Shown here: piece after piece, positions 15,605-25,198 of the stretch | Numbering within the stretch: the stretch's first letter is position 1 | Layout of the letters: every line of letters begins with the position of its first letter | From: Acidimicrobiaceae bacterium | GTDB taxonomy: Bacteria > Actinomycetota > Acidimicrobiia > Acidimicrobiales > RAAP-2 | Length of the DNA: 64,000 nucleotides | Assembly (NCBI GenBank): GCA_027314705.1 | Contig: DAHVAJ010000016.1 | Coordinates: 18,437 to 82,436, forward strand | Reading direction: 5' to 3' | Made by a program: the position numbers and the translations under genes | Notes under the pieces: model-generated | Told to the model about the DNA's origin: nothing | Database searches by the model: none | The model's input: the letters and a program-made list of their open reading frames with translations, nothing else

Positions 15605-17833
15605 TCAGCTCCCGGAGGCTCCCGGGTAGGGCCGGGCCGCCCGGTCGGCCAGCCCCAGTGCGTCGAGTACGAAGGCGTAGACGAAGGCCTCGTCGCGCCA
15701 GGCGTCGTACCGCCCGGACGGGCCTCCGTGCCCGGCACCGAGCTCGGTCTTGAGCAGCACCCGGTTGGCCGGGTTGGCCGCCCGGAGCTTCGCCACCCAC
15801 TTGGCCGGCTCCCAGAAGCCGACGCGCGGATCCGAGAGCCCGGCCGTGGCCAGGATGTCGGGGTACCGCACCGGCCGGCCGTCGTCGTCGGTGGCCCGCA
15901 CGTTGTCGTACGGCGAGTACGACTTCATCACCCGGTAGATCTCGGGGTCCTCGACCGGGTTGCCCCACTCCTCCCACTCGAGGACGGTGAGCGGGAGGGT
16001 GTCATCGAGGATGGTGGTCAGGCAGTCGACGAAGGGAACCTCGGCCACGATGGCCCGGAAGAGGTCCGGAGCCAGGTTGGCCACGGCCCCCATGAGCAGT
16101 CCTCCGGCGCTGCCGCCCCGGGCGGCCAGGCGGTCCGGAGCGGTCCAGCCCTCGTCCACCAGGGCCCGTGCGCAGGCCACGAAGTCGGAGAAGGTGTGGG
16201 GCTTGGCCGCCAGCTTGCCGTCCTCGTACCAGTGCCGTCCGAGCTCGCCACCGCCGCGCACGTGCGCGATGGCGAAGACGAAGCCGCGGTCGAGGAGGCT
16301 GAGGCGGAGCGAGGAGAAGGTCGGGTCCATCGAGGCCTCGTAGGAGCCGTAGCCGTAGAGCAGGCAGGGCGCGCCGCCCTCCGGGGCGGGTTCCCGGCCG
16401 GGCGCGGCCACGAGGTCGGGTCGGTAGACGAGCGAGACGGGCACCAGGGTGCCGTCCTCGGCCCGGGCCCACCTGCGCTCCGTGCGGTAGCGGGCGGGGT
16501 CGAAGCCGCCGAGAACGGACTGGCGCTTGCGCAGGGTGAGCTGGCCGGTGACGAGTTCGAGGTCGTAGGTCGACCGCGGCGTGGTCAGCGAGGTGTACTC
16601 GTAGCGGAGGACGGTGGTGTCGTACTCGGGGTTGGCGCCGCCCCAGACCGTCGAGGGCGACTCGGGTTGCCCGAGCGCCCTGGACGTCCCCGTGACATGG
16701 TCGACGACCCGCATCCGGGTCTCGCCGTCCTCACGCTCGTAGACGGCGAGGTGACCGGCGAAGGCGTCGACGCCATCGAGGCGCACGCCCGGCCGGCCGG
16801 GCAGCACCTCCCGCCAGTGGTCCCGGCCGGGGGCGGCGTCGGGCGCCGCGAGCAGCCGGAAGTCCTCCGCACCGTCGTTGGTCACGATCAGGAAGCGGGC
16901 GTCCCGCCCGAGCGCGGGGTCGCCGCGGTCGTGGTCCACGCTGTACTCGACGTCCTGGCGCCGGGGCTCGATCACGGCGAAGTCGCCCCACGGGTCGTCG
17001 GCGTCGAGCACCCTGACCTCGGAGGACACCTTCGAGTCGAGGCCCAGGACCACGTAGCGGTCGTCCCGGGTGCGCCCGACGCCCAGGTAGAAGTGCTCGT
17101 CGGGCTCTTCGTAGACGAGTTCGTCGCCGGCCGGGTCGGTGCCCACCCGGTGACGCCAGAGCTGGTGGGGGCGCATGGCCTCGTCGACCCGCACGTAGAA
17201 CACGGTGGCGTCGTCGTTGCCCCAGGCAGCACCGTGGGAGGTGTCCTCGATGACCTCGGCCGACTCGGTCCCGGTGGCCAGGTGGCGGAAGCGCAGGGTG
17301 AAGCGCTCGCCGCCGGTCGTGTCCGTGGCGTAGGCCAGCCACCGGTGGTCGGGGCTGATCGCGAAGGTGCCGAGGGCGAAGTAGCCGTGCCCCTCGGCCA
17401 GGGTGTTCTCGTCCAGCAGCACCTCCTCGCCACCGGGCCACGCGGACACGGGGGCGGAGCCCGCAGGGTCCGGGGGCTCCGGCCCGTCGGCCGCCCGCCG
17501 GCAGTGGATGCCGTAGCTCGACCCCTCGACGGTCCGCGAGTAGTACCACCAGGGTCCCTTTCGGACCGGCACGGACCGGTCGGTCTCCTCGATGCGGGCC
17601 ACCATCTCGCGGTAGAGCGCCTCCCGGAGGTCGGCGGTCGAGGCCGTCTGGGCCTCCGTCCAGGCGTTCTCGGCCTCGAGGTGGGCCAGGACGGCCGGGT
17701 CCTCCTGATCGCGAAGCCAGAACCAGTCGTCGGTCCGGACGTCGCCGTGCGCCTCGAGCACCGTGGGCCGGCGCTCCGGAGCCGGGGGCCGGACCGGAGC
17801 GTCCTCGTGGGCGGAACCGGGGGAGTCGGGCAT
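15605..17833 (-). CDS. ptrB: Oligopeptidase B (S9 prolyl oligopeptidase family)
   Basis: A 742-aa serine peptidase with an N-terminal beta-propeller and C-terminal alpha/beta hydrolase domain. It starts with a typical [16 protein letters not shown] segment. The catalytic Ser is in [31 protein letters not shown] and [21 protein letters not shown] are S9A-specific, and the His is in [11 protein letters not shown], the usual PtrB C-terminal motif. Asp is near GLSDPRV. Oligopeptidase B cuts short peptides after Arg/Lys in the cytoplasm. The ATG at 17833 has a weak -10 (CATCCT) 6 nt upstream. It is divergent from sufB. Confidence 0.93.
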   Translation of the reverse strand: MPDSPGSAHEDAPVRPPAPERRPTVLEAHGDVRTDDWFWLRDQEDPAVLAHLEAENAWTEAQTASTADLREALYREMVARIEETDRSVPVRKGPWWYYSRTVEGSSYGIHCRRAADGPEPPDPAGSAPVSAWPGGEEVLLDENTLAEGHGYFALGTFAISPDHRWLAYATDTTGGERFTLRFRHLATGTESAEVIEDTSHGAAWGNDDATVFYVRVDEAMRPHQLWRHRVGTDPAGDELVYEEPDEHFYLGVGRTRDDRYVVLGLDSKVSSEVRVLDADDPWGDFAVIEPRRQDVEYSVDHDRGDPALGRDARFLIVTNDGAEDFRLLAAPDAAPGRDHWREVLPGRPGVRLDGVDAFAGHLAVYEREDGETRMRVVDHVTGTSRALGQPESPSTVWGGANPEYDTTVLRYEYTSLTTPRSTYDLELVTGQLTLRKRQSVLGGFDPARYRTERRWARAEDGTLVPVSLVYRPDLVAAPGREPAPEGGAPCLLYGYGSYEASMDPTFSSLRLSLLDRGFVFAIAHVRGGGELGRHWYEDGKLAAKPHTFSDFVACARALVDEGWTAPDRLAARGGSAGGLLMGAVANLAPDLFRAIVAEVPFVDCLTTILDDTLPLTVLEWEEWGNPVEDPEIYRVMKSYSPYDNVRATDDDGRPVRYPDILATAGLSDPRVGFWEPAKWVAKLRAANPANRVLLKTELGAGHGGPSGRYDAWRDEAFVYAFVLDALGLADRAARPYPGASGS

Positions 17834-17900
17834 CCGCACAGGATGGCATGCACGGCGCACCGGCTCCCTGCCCCCGGCGCACGGGTGCCCGCCCGGAGTT

Positions 17901-17923
17901 GTTACTATCTGGATAGGGGAAAT
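17901..17923 (+). promoter_or_regulatory. sufB promoter with candidate suf operator half-site
   Basis: TACTAT at 17903-17908 fits a -10 element. Right after it lies GGATAGGGGAAAT; its TAGGGGAAAT (17914-17923) is the exact reverse complement of bases 27245-27254 in the sufC2 upstream dyad. The other half-site here is degenerate, but TA-6 nt-TA spacing is kept. A repressor bound here would cover the transcription start. The operator role is inferred. Confidence 0.5.
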
Positions 17924-17956
17924 CCACGCCCGCAGACCTGCCGACCAGGAGCCCGC

Positions 17957-19357
17957 ATGACCACTGCCGACCTCGACCTCGGGAAGTACAAGCTCGGTTG
18001 GTCCGACGAGGAGGACTACGTCTTCAAGCCCAAGAAGGGCCTGTCCGAGGCGATCGTCCGGGAGATGTCGATCATGAAGGGCGAACCCGACTGGATGCGC
18101 GACTTCCGCCTGCGGGCCCTCAAGCGCTTCGAGCGGAGGCCGATGGCCGCGTGGTTCGCCGTCAACATGCCCGACCTCGACTTCGACGATATCTACTACT
18201 ACGTCAAGCCCACCTCGGGCCAGGTCGAGGACTGGAACGACCTCCCCGACGCCATCAAGTCCACCTACGAGAAGCTCGGTATCCCCGAGGCCGAGCGCAA
18301 GTACCTCGCCGGCGTGACCGCCCAGTACGAGTCCGAGGTCGTGTTCCACCGCAACCGGGCCGATCTCGAGGCGAAGGGCATCGTCTTCTGCGACATGGAC
18401 ACCGCCGTCCGCGAGTACCCGGACCTCGTCCGCAAGTACTTCGGGACCATCATCCCGCCCAACGACAACAAGTTCGCCGCGCTCAACTCGGCCGTATGGT
18501 CCGGGGGTTCGTTCATCTACGTGCCCCCCGGCGTGGTGGTCGACCAGCCGCTCCAGGCCTACTTCCGCATCAACGCGGAGAACATGGGGCAGTTCGAGCG
18601 CACGCTCATCATCGCCGACCAGGGCGCCCAGGTGCACTACATCGAGGGCTGCTCGGCTCCGGTCTACACCACCGACTCCCTCCACTCGGCGGTCGTCGAG
18701 CTGGTGGCCCTCGAGGGTGCCCGCATCACGTACACGACCATCCAGAACTGGTCCAACAACGTCTACAACCTGGTGACCAAGCGGGCCCGGGCCGAGGCCG
18801 AGGCCCACGTGGAGTGGATCGACGGCAACATCGGCTCGCGCCTGACCATGAAGTACCCGAGCGTCTACCTCATGGGCCCCAAGGCCTCGGGGGAGGTCCT
18901 CTCGGTGGCCTACGCCGGTGCCGGACAGCACCAGGACGCCGGGGCCAAGATGGTCCACGCCGCCCCGGAGACGACCTCGACCATCGTGTCGAAGTCGATC
19001 GCGAAGGACGCGGGGATCACGACCTACCGGGGCCTCGTGCGTGTCGACGAGGGGGCGAAAGGGGCGAAGAGCTTCGTCCGCTGCGACGCGCTGCTGCTCG
19101 ACGACCACTCCGTCTCGGAGACCAAGCCCTACATGGAGGTGGACGAGCGCGATGCCCGCATCGGCCACGAGGCCACCGTCTCCAAGGTCGGCGACGACCA
19201 GCTCTTCTACCTGATGAGCCGCGGACTGTCCGAGTCCCAGGCCATGGGGATGATCGTGAACGGCTTCATCGAGCCGATCACCCGCACCCTGCCCATGGAG
19301 TACGCCGTCGAATGGAGCCGCCTCATCGAGCTGCAGATGGAGGGCTCGATCGGCTGA
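17957..19357 (+). CDS. sufB: Fe-S cluster assembly scaffold SufB
   Basis: A 466-aa SufB, the scaffold subunit that with SufC and SufD builds Fe-S clusters. It is full length: N-terminal helical part ([19 protein letters not shown]), then the long right-handed beta-helix with [20 protein letters not shown] and [19 protein letters not shown], and the C-terminal [20 protein letters not shown] and VNGFIEPI. The Cys in [11 protein letters not shown] is at the position of the cluster/persulfide-linked Cys of SufB. AGGAG lies 5 nt before the ATG at 17957. It leads the plus-strand suf cluster; the TAGGGGAAAT element upstream is shared with the sufC2 operon. Confidence 0.97.
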   Translation: MTTADLDLGKYKLGWSDEEDYVFKPKKGLSEAIVREMSIMKGEPDWMRDFRLRALKRFERRPMAAWFAVNMPDLDFDDIYYYVKPTSGQVEDWNDLPDAIKSTYEKLGIPEAERKYLAGVTAQYESEVVFHRNRADLEAKGIVFCDMDTAVREYPDLVRKYFGTIIPPNDNKFAALNSAVWSGGSFIYVPPGVVVDQPLQAYFRINAENMGQFERTLIIADQGAQVHYIEGCSAPVYTTDSLHSAVVELVALEGARITYTTIQNWSNNVYNLVTKRARAEAEAHVEWIDGNIGSRLTMKYPSVYLMGPKASGEVLSVAYAGAGQHQDAGAKMVHAAPETTSTIVSKSIAKDAGITTYRGLVRVDEGAKGAKSFVRCDALLLDDHSVSETKPYMEVDERDARIGHEATVSKVGDDQLFYLMSRGLSESQAMGMIVNGFIEPITRTLPMEYAVEWSRLIELQMEGSIG

Positions 19358-19418
19358 TGCCGGCCGCCGACCGCCGGCCGCCGGCCACAATGGCGACGAG
19401 CCGATCAGGGGAGCCCCG

Positions 19419-19754
19419 ATGTCGATGAGAGAAGAGTGCAAGCACTTCCAGAGCCGGACCTACGCCTCCGGCGAGGTGGCCCGGTTCTGCATCCTCGACC
19501 TCGCCCCCGAGGCCCCGTGGCGCTGCCCGGCCGACTGCCCGTCCTACGCCCCGCGATTGGCCGACGTGGGCTGGGACCACGGCACCCTGGTCGAACCGGC
19601 CCTCGAACCCATGCCCGAGGTGCCCGGTGAGGAGGCGGCGGCGCTGCTCGACCGGGCCGAGGACATCGTCAACTCGGTGGCCCCCGAGGTGCTCGACGAG
19701 GTACGTCGGGAGGACCGCTCCCGGGGTCGCAGGTGGTGGCGTCGTCATCGGTGA
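19419..19754 (+). CDS. Small Cys-rich protein following sufB
   Basis: A 111-aa protein I do not recognise by name. The N-terminal 40 residues hold Cys7, His9, Cys24, Cys36 and Cys40 (pattern C-x-H ... C ... C-x3-C), a plausible zinc or Fe-S site; the rest is acidic helix (GEEAAALLDRAEDIVNSVAPEVLDEV) and an Arg/Trp-rich tail. It sits 61 bp after sufB with its own AGGGGAG ribosome site 5 nt before the ATG, and is co-directional with the suf genes. A role in Fe-S assembly or sensing is suggested only by position and the Cys pattern. Confidence 0.75.
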   Translation: MSMREECKHFQSRTYASGEVARFCILDLAPEAPWRCPADCPSYAPRLADVGWDHGTLVEPALEPMPEVPGEEAAALLDRAEDIVNSVAPEVLDEVRREDRSRGRRWWRRHR

Positions 19755-19788
19755 CCGGTCACCGAGGACGACCGGGCGCAGCGTGGGC

Positions 19789-20643
19789 TCAACGGCCGGT
19801 GAAGGTCGCCGGCCGTTTCTCGGCGAACGCGGTCATGGCCTCGGCGAGATCGTCGGAGGCCAGGAACGCCGCGTTCCAGGTGGCCACGTAGTCGAGGCCC
19901 TCGGCGACGGTGCGGCCGTCGCCGCCGCTCAGCACGGTCTTCGTTCCCTGCACGGCGAGGGGCGAGTTGGCGGCGATCTCGGCCGCCATGGTCCGGGCGT
20001 CGGCCACCACCCCCGCGGCATCTGCGCTCAGGTGGTTGACCAACCCGATGGCCTCGGCCCGAGCCGCGGTGATGTCCTTGCCCGTGTAGGCGAGTTCGGC
20101 CACGTGCCCGAGGCCGATGATCCCGGGGAGGCGCTGGAGGCTGCCGAGGTCGGCCACGATGGCGATCTTCGCCTCTCGGACCGAGAAGAGGGCGTCGGCG
20201 CTGGCCAGCCGGATGTCGCAGGCCGCAATGAGGTCGACGCCCCCGCCGATGCAGTAGCCGTGCACGGCGGCGATGACCGGAACCGGGCACGCGGCCACCG
20301 CCGTCACCGAGTCCTGGAGCCGGAGGATCTCGGCTCGGGACTGCCTGGCCCGGGCGGCCACGGAGGGTCGACGGGGCTCGTCGCCGCCCGGTTCGCCACC
20401 GATGCCCGCCATGGCCACGAGGTCGAGCCCGACCGAGAAGTGCGGTCCCCGGGCGGCGACGACCGCGGCCCGCACGGAGGGGTCGGCGCCGATGGCCGCC
20501 ATGGCCACGGGAAGATCGGCCCAGAAGGCCGGCCCCATGGCATTGCGCTTCTCCGGACGGTCGAGCCAGAGGGTGGCCACGTGGTCCTCGACCTCGAGCG
20601 TGAGGACCTCGGAACGGAAGGTGTCGGTGGTCGGTTGGGTCAT
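19789..20643 (-). CDS. Crotonase, dienoyl-CoA isomerase-like (ECH1-type)
   Basis: A 284-aa crotonase-fold enzyme. HFSVGLDL is the oxyanion-hole segment and [18 protein letters not shown] the second. The three acids of mammalian delta3,5-delta2,4-dienoyl-CoA isomerase are all conserved by position: Asp137 (GGGVDL), Glu157 (SVREAK) and Asp165 ([12 protein letters not shown]). Enoyl-CoA hydratases instead carry Glu pairs, so the protein more likely shifts double bonds in beta-oxidation of odd-position unsaturated acyl chains. The ATG has TACGCT 6 nt upstream (leaderless-type). It lies antiparallel between the sufB unit and sufD, and is not part of the suf operon. Confidence 0.87.
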   Translation of the reverse strand: MTQPTTDTFRSEVLTLEVEDHVATLWLDRPEKRNAMGPAFWADLPVAMAAIGADPSVRAAVVAARGPHFSVGLDLVAMAGIGGEPGGDEPRRPSVAARARQSRAEILRLQDSVTAVAACPVPVIAAVHGYCIGGGVDLIAACDIRLASADALFSVREAKIAIVADLGSLQRLPGIIGLGHVAELAYTGKDITAARAEAIGLVNHLSADAAGVVADARTMAAEIAANSPLAVQGTKTVLSGGDGRTVAEGLDYVATWNAAFLASDDLAEAMTAFAEKRPATFTGR

Positions 20644-20649
20644 GGTCCG

Positions 20650-20655
20650 AGCGTA
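20650..20655 (-). promoter_or_regulatory. -10 element TACGCT, leaderless-type
   Basis: On the minus strand TACGCT ends 6 nt before the ATG at 20643 of the dienoyl-CoA isomerase-like gene. Confidence 0.5.
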
Positions 20656-20702
20656 GGCCGTTGGGCCCGGACCCGGCCGGAGGCGCCCGGCCGGGCGGTA
20701 GC

Positions 20703-22094
20703 ATGGTGGCGGAGGCTCGTCTGGCGGGCCTCCTTGCGCGAGAGGCTCCCGTCCTGACCACGTTCACCCCTGACGCCGCCGCCGGCCTGCCCGGCGCCCC
20801 CTGGCTCCGGGCCCGGCGCGCCGCCGCCGCCGAGATGTTCACCGGCGCCCCCGTGCCCACGGCCAAGGACGAGGTCTGGCGGTACAGCCGCATCGACGAG
20901 CTCGACCTTGGCCGGTTCGCTCCGGCCAGGGTGGTCGCCGCCGCAGGCGGCGACGGGTCCGGGCCGTCGCCGTCCGACCGGCTGCACGCGCTGGTCGACG
21001 CCCTGGGTCCCCGGGCCGGGCTCGTCGTGACCATCGACGGCGTCCTGGCCACCGTGGCCTCCTCCGTCGACGACGCCGACCTCGTCCTCGGGCGCACCAC
21101 GGACCTCCCCGACGGCGGCGAGGTCCTCGGCTCCGTGGCGGATGCCGGCCACGACTTCGTCCTCCTCAACGACGCGTTCGCCCCCGACCCGGTGGTGGTG
21201 GACGTGGCCGCCGGGGCCACGGTCGGGCTCCCCGTGGTGGTGGTCCACGTGGTCACCGGACGCCCGGGATCGGCCGTGTTCCCCCGCACGGCCCTCCGCC
21301 TGGGGCCCGGTTCCCGGGCCGGCGTGGTCGAGCTGGTGCTGGCCGCCGACCACGGCCTGCTGGCGACACCTCCGGGCGGCGCGGTGCCCTCCGCCGCCCG
21401 GCCACCCGAACAGCTCGTCGTGCCGGTCACGGAGGTGGCCGTCGGGGAGGGGTCGACCCTCGAGTACGTCTCCGTGCAGTCCCTCACCGGCGCGACCTGG
21501 CAGCTCGCCTACCAGGCCAGCACCATCGGCACCCGGGCCTCGCTCTCGAGCTTCGCCGTCGCCCTCGGAGGTGGGTACGCCCGGCTGCGGACGGACTCGG
21601 CTCTCACCGGCGACGGCGGGACGAGCCGTCTACGCGCCGCCTACCTCGGCTCCGACCACCAGATGCTCGATTTCCGCACCCTGCAGGACCACCGGGCCCC
21701 CCGGACGGTGAGCGACCTCCTCTTCATGGGCGCGGTGGCCGACACCGCCCACGCCGTCTACAGCGGCCTCATCCGGGTCCGCAAGGGCGCGGTCAAGGCC
21801 GACGCCGTGCAGACGAACCACAACCTCGTCCTCGACGAGGGGGCCCACGCCGACTCGGTCCCCAACCTCGACATCGAGGAGAACGACGTCCGCTGCAGCC
21901 ACGGCTCGACGGTGGGTCCGGTCGACGAGGACCAGCGCTACTACCTGGAGTCGCGCGGAGTGGAGCCGTCCCGGGCCGAGCGGCTCATCGTGGCCGGCTT
22001 CTTCGAGAGCATCGCCGCGCAGGTCCCGCTGGCCGGCGCCCGTCCGCTGGTCGGTAGGGCCCTGACGGAGCGGGTGGGGGTGTCCCGTGACTGA
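20703..22094 (+). CDS. sufD: Fe-S cluster assembly protein SufD
   Basis: A 463-aa SufD, partner of SufB in the SufBC2D scaffold. The N-terminal VPTAKDEVWRYSRIDELDL motif, the central beta-helix and the C-terminal HGSTVGPVDEDQRYYLESRGV followed by AERLIVAGFFESI are diagnostic; the conserved His near HNLVLDEGAHADSVPNLDI fits the SufD cluster-site His. ATG 20703 and GTG 20706 are both possible. TAGCAT overlaps them, so if that is the -10 the real start would have to lie a little further in. It overlaps the Rieske gene by 8 bp, showing coupling. Confidence 0.94.
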   Translation: MVAEARLAGLLAREAPVLTTFTPDAAAGLPGAPWLRARRAAAAEMFTGAPVPTAKDEVWRYSRIDELDLGRFAPARVVAAAGGDGSGPSPSDRLHALVDALGPRAGLVVTIDGVLATVASSVDDADLVLGRTTDLPDGGEVLGSVADAGHDFVLLNDAFAPDPVVVDVAAGATVGLPVVVVHVVTGRPGSAVFPRTALRLGPGSRAGVVELVLAADHGLLATPPGGAVPSAARPPEQLVVPVTEVAVGEGSTLEYVSVQSLTGATWQLAYQASTIGTRASLSSFAVALGGGYARLRTDSALTGDGGTSRLRAAYLGSDHQMLDFRTLQDHRAPRTVSDLLFMGAVADTAHAVYSGLIRVRKGAVKADAVQTNHNLVLDEGAHADSVPNLDIEENDVRCSHGSTVGPVDEDQRYYLESRGVEPSRAERLIVAGFFESIAAQVPLAGARPLVGRALTERVGVSRD

Positions 22095-22419
22095 CCCAGG
22101 TACCCGGCGCACGGTGCGGCTCTGCGGGCGTTCCGACCTGGCTTCGGGCGAGGCCCGTCGGTTCGAGGTCGAGGGCGAGTGGATCGCCCTGGTGCGCACC
22201 GGGGACGACTTCCATGCCGTGGGCGACCGCTGCAGCCACGAGGACGTCTCCCTCTCCGAGGGCGACGTCTGGGTCGAGGAGTGCGAGATCGAATGCGCCA
22301 AGCACGGCTCGACGTTCGACTTGCGCACCGGTGCCCCGTGCTCGCTCCCGGCCACCACCGCCATCCCCGTCTTCGACGTCGTCGTCGAGGACGGCGACGT
22401 CTCGGTGGTCCTGCCATGA
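22087..22419 (+). CDS. Rieske [2Fe-2S] ferredoxin
   Basis: A 110-aa single-domain Rieske protein. The two ligand pairs are Cys49-Ser-His51 and Cys70-x2-His73 with 18 residues between, matching the Rieske pattern, and GSTFDLRTGAPCSLPA is the typical following segment. Its length and lack of a membrane anchor match dioxygenase-type ferredoxins. A Rieske ferredoxin between sufD and sufC is common in actinobacteria; it probably transfers electrons during Suf assembly, but this is inferred. It overlaps sufD (8 bp) and sufC (4 bp, ATGA). Confidence 0.93.
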   Translation: MTDPGTRRTVRLCGRSDLASGEARRFEVEGEWIALVRTGDDFHAVGDRCSHEDVSLSEGDVWVEECEIECAKHGSTFDLRTGAPCSLPATTAIPVFDVVVEDGDVSVVLP

Positions 22420-23162
22420 GCACCGGCGAGCTCTGCATCGAAGGCCTGCGCGCCGGGATCCCCGGACGCGAGATCCTGAAGGGTCTCTCCCTCACCGTTC
22501 GCAGCGGTGAGGTCCACGCCCTCATGGGCCCCAACGGGTCCGGCAAGAGCACACTGGCCCACGTCCTCATGGGGCGGCCCGGCTACCAGATCCACGAGGG
22601 CGCGGTCACGCTCGACGGCGTCGACCTGCTGGCCCTGCCCACCTGGCAACGGGCCCGGGCCGGGCTGTTCCTGGCCATGCAGCAGCCGATCGAGGTGCCG
22701 GGCGTCAGCCTTGCCGCCTCCCTGGACGAGGCCCGCCGGCCCGTACCCGAGGGCGGGGCCGGGCCCGTCCCGCCGGACCTCGACGCCGAGCTTCGGGCCG
22801 AGGCGGCCCGGATCGGGCTCGAGACGCGGCTCCTCGAGCGCCCGCTCAACGTCGACCTCTCGGGAGGTGAGCGCAAGCGCAACGAGATCGTCCAGCTCGC
22901 CGCGCTCCGGCCCCGTTTCGCCGTGCTCGACGAGATCGACTCCGGCCTCGACGTCGACGCCCTGGCCGCCGTCGGTCTCCGGGTCCAGGCGGCCACGACC
23001 GAGTGGGGACTCGGCGTGCTCGCCATCACCCACTTCCGCCGGCTGCTCGACGTCCTGCGCCCCGATGTCGTCCACGTCCTCTCCGACGGCCGCGTGGTGG
23101 CCACCGGCGGTCCGGAGCTCGCCGAGCTCGTCGACCGCTCGGGCTACGCCGCCTACGCCTAG
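22416..23162 (+). CDS. sufC: Fe-S cluster assembly ATPase SufC (copy 1)
   Basis: A 248-aa ABC-type ATPase that energises the SufBD scaffold. Walker A is GPNGSGKST (38-46), the signature is LSGGERKRNEI (the extended form specific to SufC), Walker B is FAVLDEIDSGLD and the H-loop His is in AITHF. It starts inside the Rieske stop (ATGA). A second SufC is encoded at 26455-27219; this copy is the more diverged of the two, with a longer GP-rich helical insert (VPEGGAGPVPPDL). Being with sufB/sufD, it is the likely native partner of SufBD. Confidence 0.94.
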   Translation: MSTGELCIEGLRAGIPGREILKGLSLTVRSGEVHALMGPNGSGKSTLAHVLMGRPGYQIHEGAVTLDGVDLLALPTWQRARAGLFLAMQQPIEVPGVSLAASLDEARRPVPEGGAGPVPPDLDAELRAEAARIGLETRLLERPLNVDLSGGERKRNEIVQLAALRPRFAVLDEIDSGLDVDALAAVGLRVQAATTEWGLGVLAITHFRRLLDVLRPDVVHVLSDGRVVATGGPELAELVDRSGYAAYA

Positions 23163-23248
23163 TCCGACGGACCGCGGTCCGCGGGCGGCCCCGACGCCGC
23201 CGCTACCGTCGGTCCCTGGCCGGCCCGGACCGTGGTCCCGGTGACGCC

Positions 23249-24511
23249 GTGGGCGGGGACCGGCCCGACGGCCGTGGGCAGCAGGCGGACGCCGCCGGAA
23301 CGGCCGTCCCGGACGCCGGCCCGGTGCTCACCCGCAACGAACGCCGGGTGGCGGTCCGACGCCGGCGCACCTGGCTCGAGCGGGTCCTCGTCGGCGCGAT
23401 CGTGGTGGTGTCGTCGGTCCTGGTGGCGGTGGGGTCGGGCGACGCCTACCTGCGCTACCGCTTCGACCAGGTGGCGAAGGTCACGGTCAAGCACCTCCGG
23501 GCCGCCCCGGCGGGACTGCCGTTCAACGTGCTGCTCATCGGTTCGGACACGCGCGCCGGCATCAGCCCGGCCGACCAGACCCACGTCGGCAACCAGGCGA
23601 ACGCCGGCGGCCAGCGCAGTGACGTGGTGAAGATCGTCCACGTCGTGCCGGCGACCGGCCAGGCGAGCGTGCTCTCGATCCCCCGGGACACCATGGTGAC
23701 GGTGGCCGGCGACACGGACCAGACCGGGACGTACGACCGCATCAACGCCACCGACGGCAACGGACCCGACCAGCTGGTCCAGACCATCGAAGCCAACTCC
23801 GGCGTCCCCATCGCCCACGTGGTCCAGATCAACTTCGTGGGCTTCCGGGGCGCAGTCGATGCCATCGGGGGCATCAACCTCGACTTTCCCTACCCGGCCC
23901 GTGACGCGTCTACGGGCCTCAACATCCCCACCTCGGGGTGCCAGCACCTCGACGGCGGCGACGCGCTGGCCGTGGCCCGCAGCCGTCACTTCCAGTACGA
24001 CAACAACGGGTACTGGCACGACGATCCCACCAGCGACTTCGGGCGCATCCAGCGCCAGAACGCCTTCCTGAAGGCCCTCGTCGACCGGGCCGAGAAGCAG
24101 GACAACCCGTTGACCGTCAACGCCCTCGTCGGTTCGGTGGTCCAGGGCGTGACCGTGGACTCGACGTTCACGGTGAAGGACCTCATCACGCTGGCCCAGG
24201 AGTTCCACGCCTACTCCTCGGCCTCGCTGGCCACGGCCACCCTCCCGACCTACTCCCAGGCGGCGTCGCGGTTCCCCGACCTCGGCGCCGTGCTCTACGT
24301 GCAGCAGCCCCAGGCCGACCAGGTCGTCACCGAGTTCCTCGGCGGCCCGGCCGAGGTGGCGCTCACACCGCCACCCGGTCCCTACGGGCCGGTCCCGACG
24401 GCGACCACCACCACGGGCCCCTCCTCCACGGGCGGCGGTGCACCGGCCACCTCGTCGCCGACGCCCACCACCACGACGATCGAGACGGACGTCGATCCCA
24501 CACCCTGCTGA
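23249..24511 (+). CDS. LytR-CpsA-Psr (LCP) family cell-wall ligase
   Basis: An LCP protein, about 420 aa. A short Arg-rich cytoplasmic tail (RRVAVRRRRTWLERV) is followed by one membrane helix (LVGAIVVVSSVLVAVGSG) and the extracellular LCP domain: LLIGSDTR, SDVVKIVHV, SIPRDTMV (Arg contacting polyprenyl phosphate), INATDGNG, VDAIGGINLDF, LAVARSRH and FGRIQRQNAF. LCP enzymes attach wall glycopolymers such as arabinogalactan or teichoic acids to peptidoglycan. A Thr/Pro-rich tail ends the protein. The GTG at 23249 is the first in-frame start after TACCGT; GTG 23324 is the alternative. It lies between the two suf clusters but shows no link to them. Confidence 0.9.
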   Translation: MGGDRPDGRGQQADAAGTAVPDAGPVLTRNERRVAVRRRRTWLERVLVGAIVVVSSVLVAVGSGDAYLRYRFDQVAKVTVKHLRAAPAGLPFNVLLIGSDTRAGISPADQTHVGNQANAGGQRSDVVKIVHVVPATGQASVLSIPRDTMVTVAGDTDQTGTYDRINATDGNGPDQLVQTIEANSGVPIAHVVQINFVGFRGAVDAIGGINLDFPYPARDASTGLNIPTSGCQHLDGGDALAVARSRHFQYDNNGYWHDDPTSDFGRIQRQNAFLKALVDRAEKQDNPLTVNALVGSVVQGVTVDSTFTVKDLITLAQEFHAYSSASLATATLPTYSQAASRFPDLGAVLYVQQPQADQVVTEFLGGPAEVALTPPPGPYGPVPTATTTTGPSSTGGGAPATSSPTPTTTTIETDVDPTPC

Positions 24512-24592
24512 ACCTCAGGTCGCGGCACCGGACGCGGCCGGGCGGGCCGGGGCCGGGGGGGCTTCGGGACCTCGACGTCCATCTGGAGCGGA

Positions 24593-24613
24593 CCGGGCCC
24601 CGAGGGCCCCCGG
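24593..24613. terminator. GC hairpin between convergent LCP and sufU genes
   Basis: GGGCCC at 24595-24600 pairs with GGGCCC at 24604-24609 around a 3-nt loop, extended by a bulged CC/GG pair. No T-run. It is placed as expected for a shared terminator in the 113-bp convergent gap. Confidence 0.35.
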
Positions 24614-24624
24614 CGTCGCCCCCG

Positions 24625-25128
24625 TCAGGCCGGTGCGCCCGCCTCGTCCAGGGCCTGGGCCAGTGTGTTCCAACTCAGGGTGGCGCACTTGATGCGTACC
24701 GGGAACTTGACCACACCCTGGAGGGCGGCCAGCTCGCCGATCGCCTCGACGTCCACGGCCGCCGGCTCGGCGTCGTCGGCCGGCGTGCTCCCCTCGCCCT
24801 CACCCGCGGCCGGCAGGGTGGCCTCGTGGATCGACATCATGGCCTTGAAGGTGGTGATGAGGTCACGGACCTCGGCCACCGGCTTCCCCTTCACGGCCGC
24901 CGACATGAGCGAGGCCGAGGACTGGCTGATCGAGCAGCCCGTGCCACCGATCTTGATGTCGCGCACCGCATCGTCGGCCATCTCGACGGTCACCACGATC
25001 TCGTCACCGCACAGCGGATTGAACCCCTCCGCCCGGACGGCGGGAGGCGACGGCAGCTCGCCGCGGTTCCGGGGCGAGCGGTAGTGGTCGAGGATGATCT
25101 CGCGGTAGAGGTCTTCGAGGCCGGGCAT
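24625..25128 (-). CDS. sufU: Fe-S assembly sulfur-transfer protein SufU
   Basis: A 167-aa SufU, a zinc protein that accepts persulfide sulfur from SufS. Zn ligands are visible as Cys40-Gly-Asp42 (NPLCGDE), Cys65 (GGTGCSISQ) and Cys148 (RIKCATL). An insertion between Cys65 and the last Cys, here Ala/Glu/Asp-rich (AAGEGEGSTPADDAEPAAVD), distinguishes SufU from IscU; it is somewhat longer than usual. GGAGGG lies 11 nt before the ATG. It is the last gene of the sufC2-sufS-sufU unit. Confidence 0.94.
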   Translation of the reverse strand: MPGLEDLYREIILDHYRSPRNRGELPSPPAVRAEGFNPLCGDEIVVTVEMADDAVRDIKIGGTGCSISQSSASLMSAAVKGKPVAEVRDLITTFKAMMSIHEATLPAAGEGEGSTPADDAEPAAVDVEAIGELAALQGVVKFPVRIKCATLSWNTLAQALDEAGAPA

Positions 25129-25198
25129 CAGACCGAGATCCCTCCATCAACTCGGCGGGGCGGACGGAGCTGCAAGGTGGCAGCGTACCGGAGGCCGC

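Noticed and set aside
19749..19764. Perfect 16-bp palindrome CGGTGACCGGTCACCG over a stop codon
   Set aside because: It has no loop for a terminator and I found no second copy; in GC-rich DNA such a palindrome can arise by chance.
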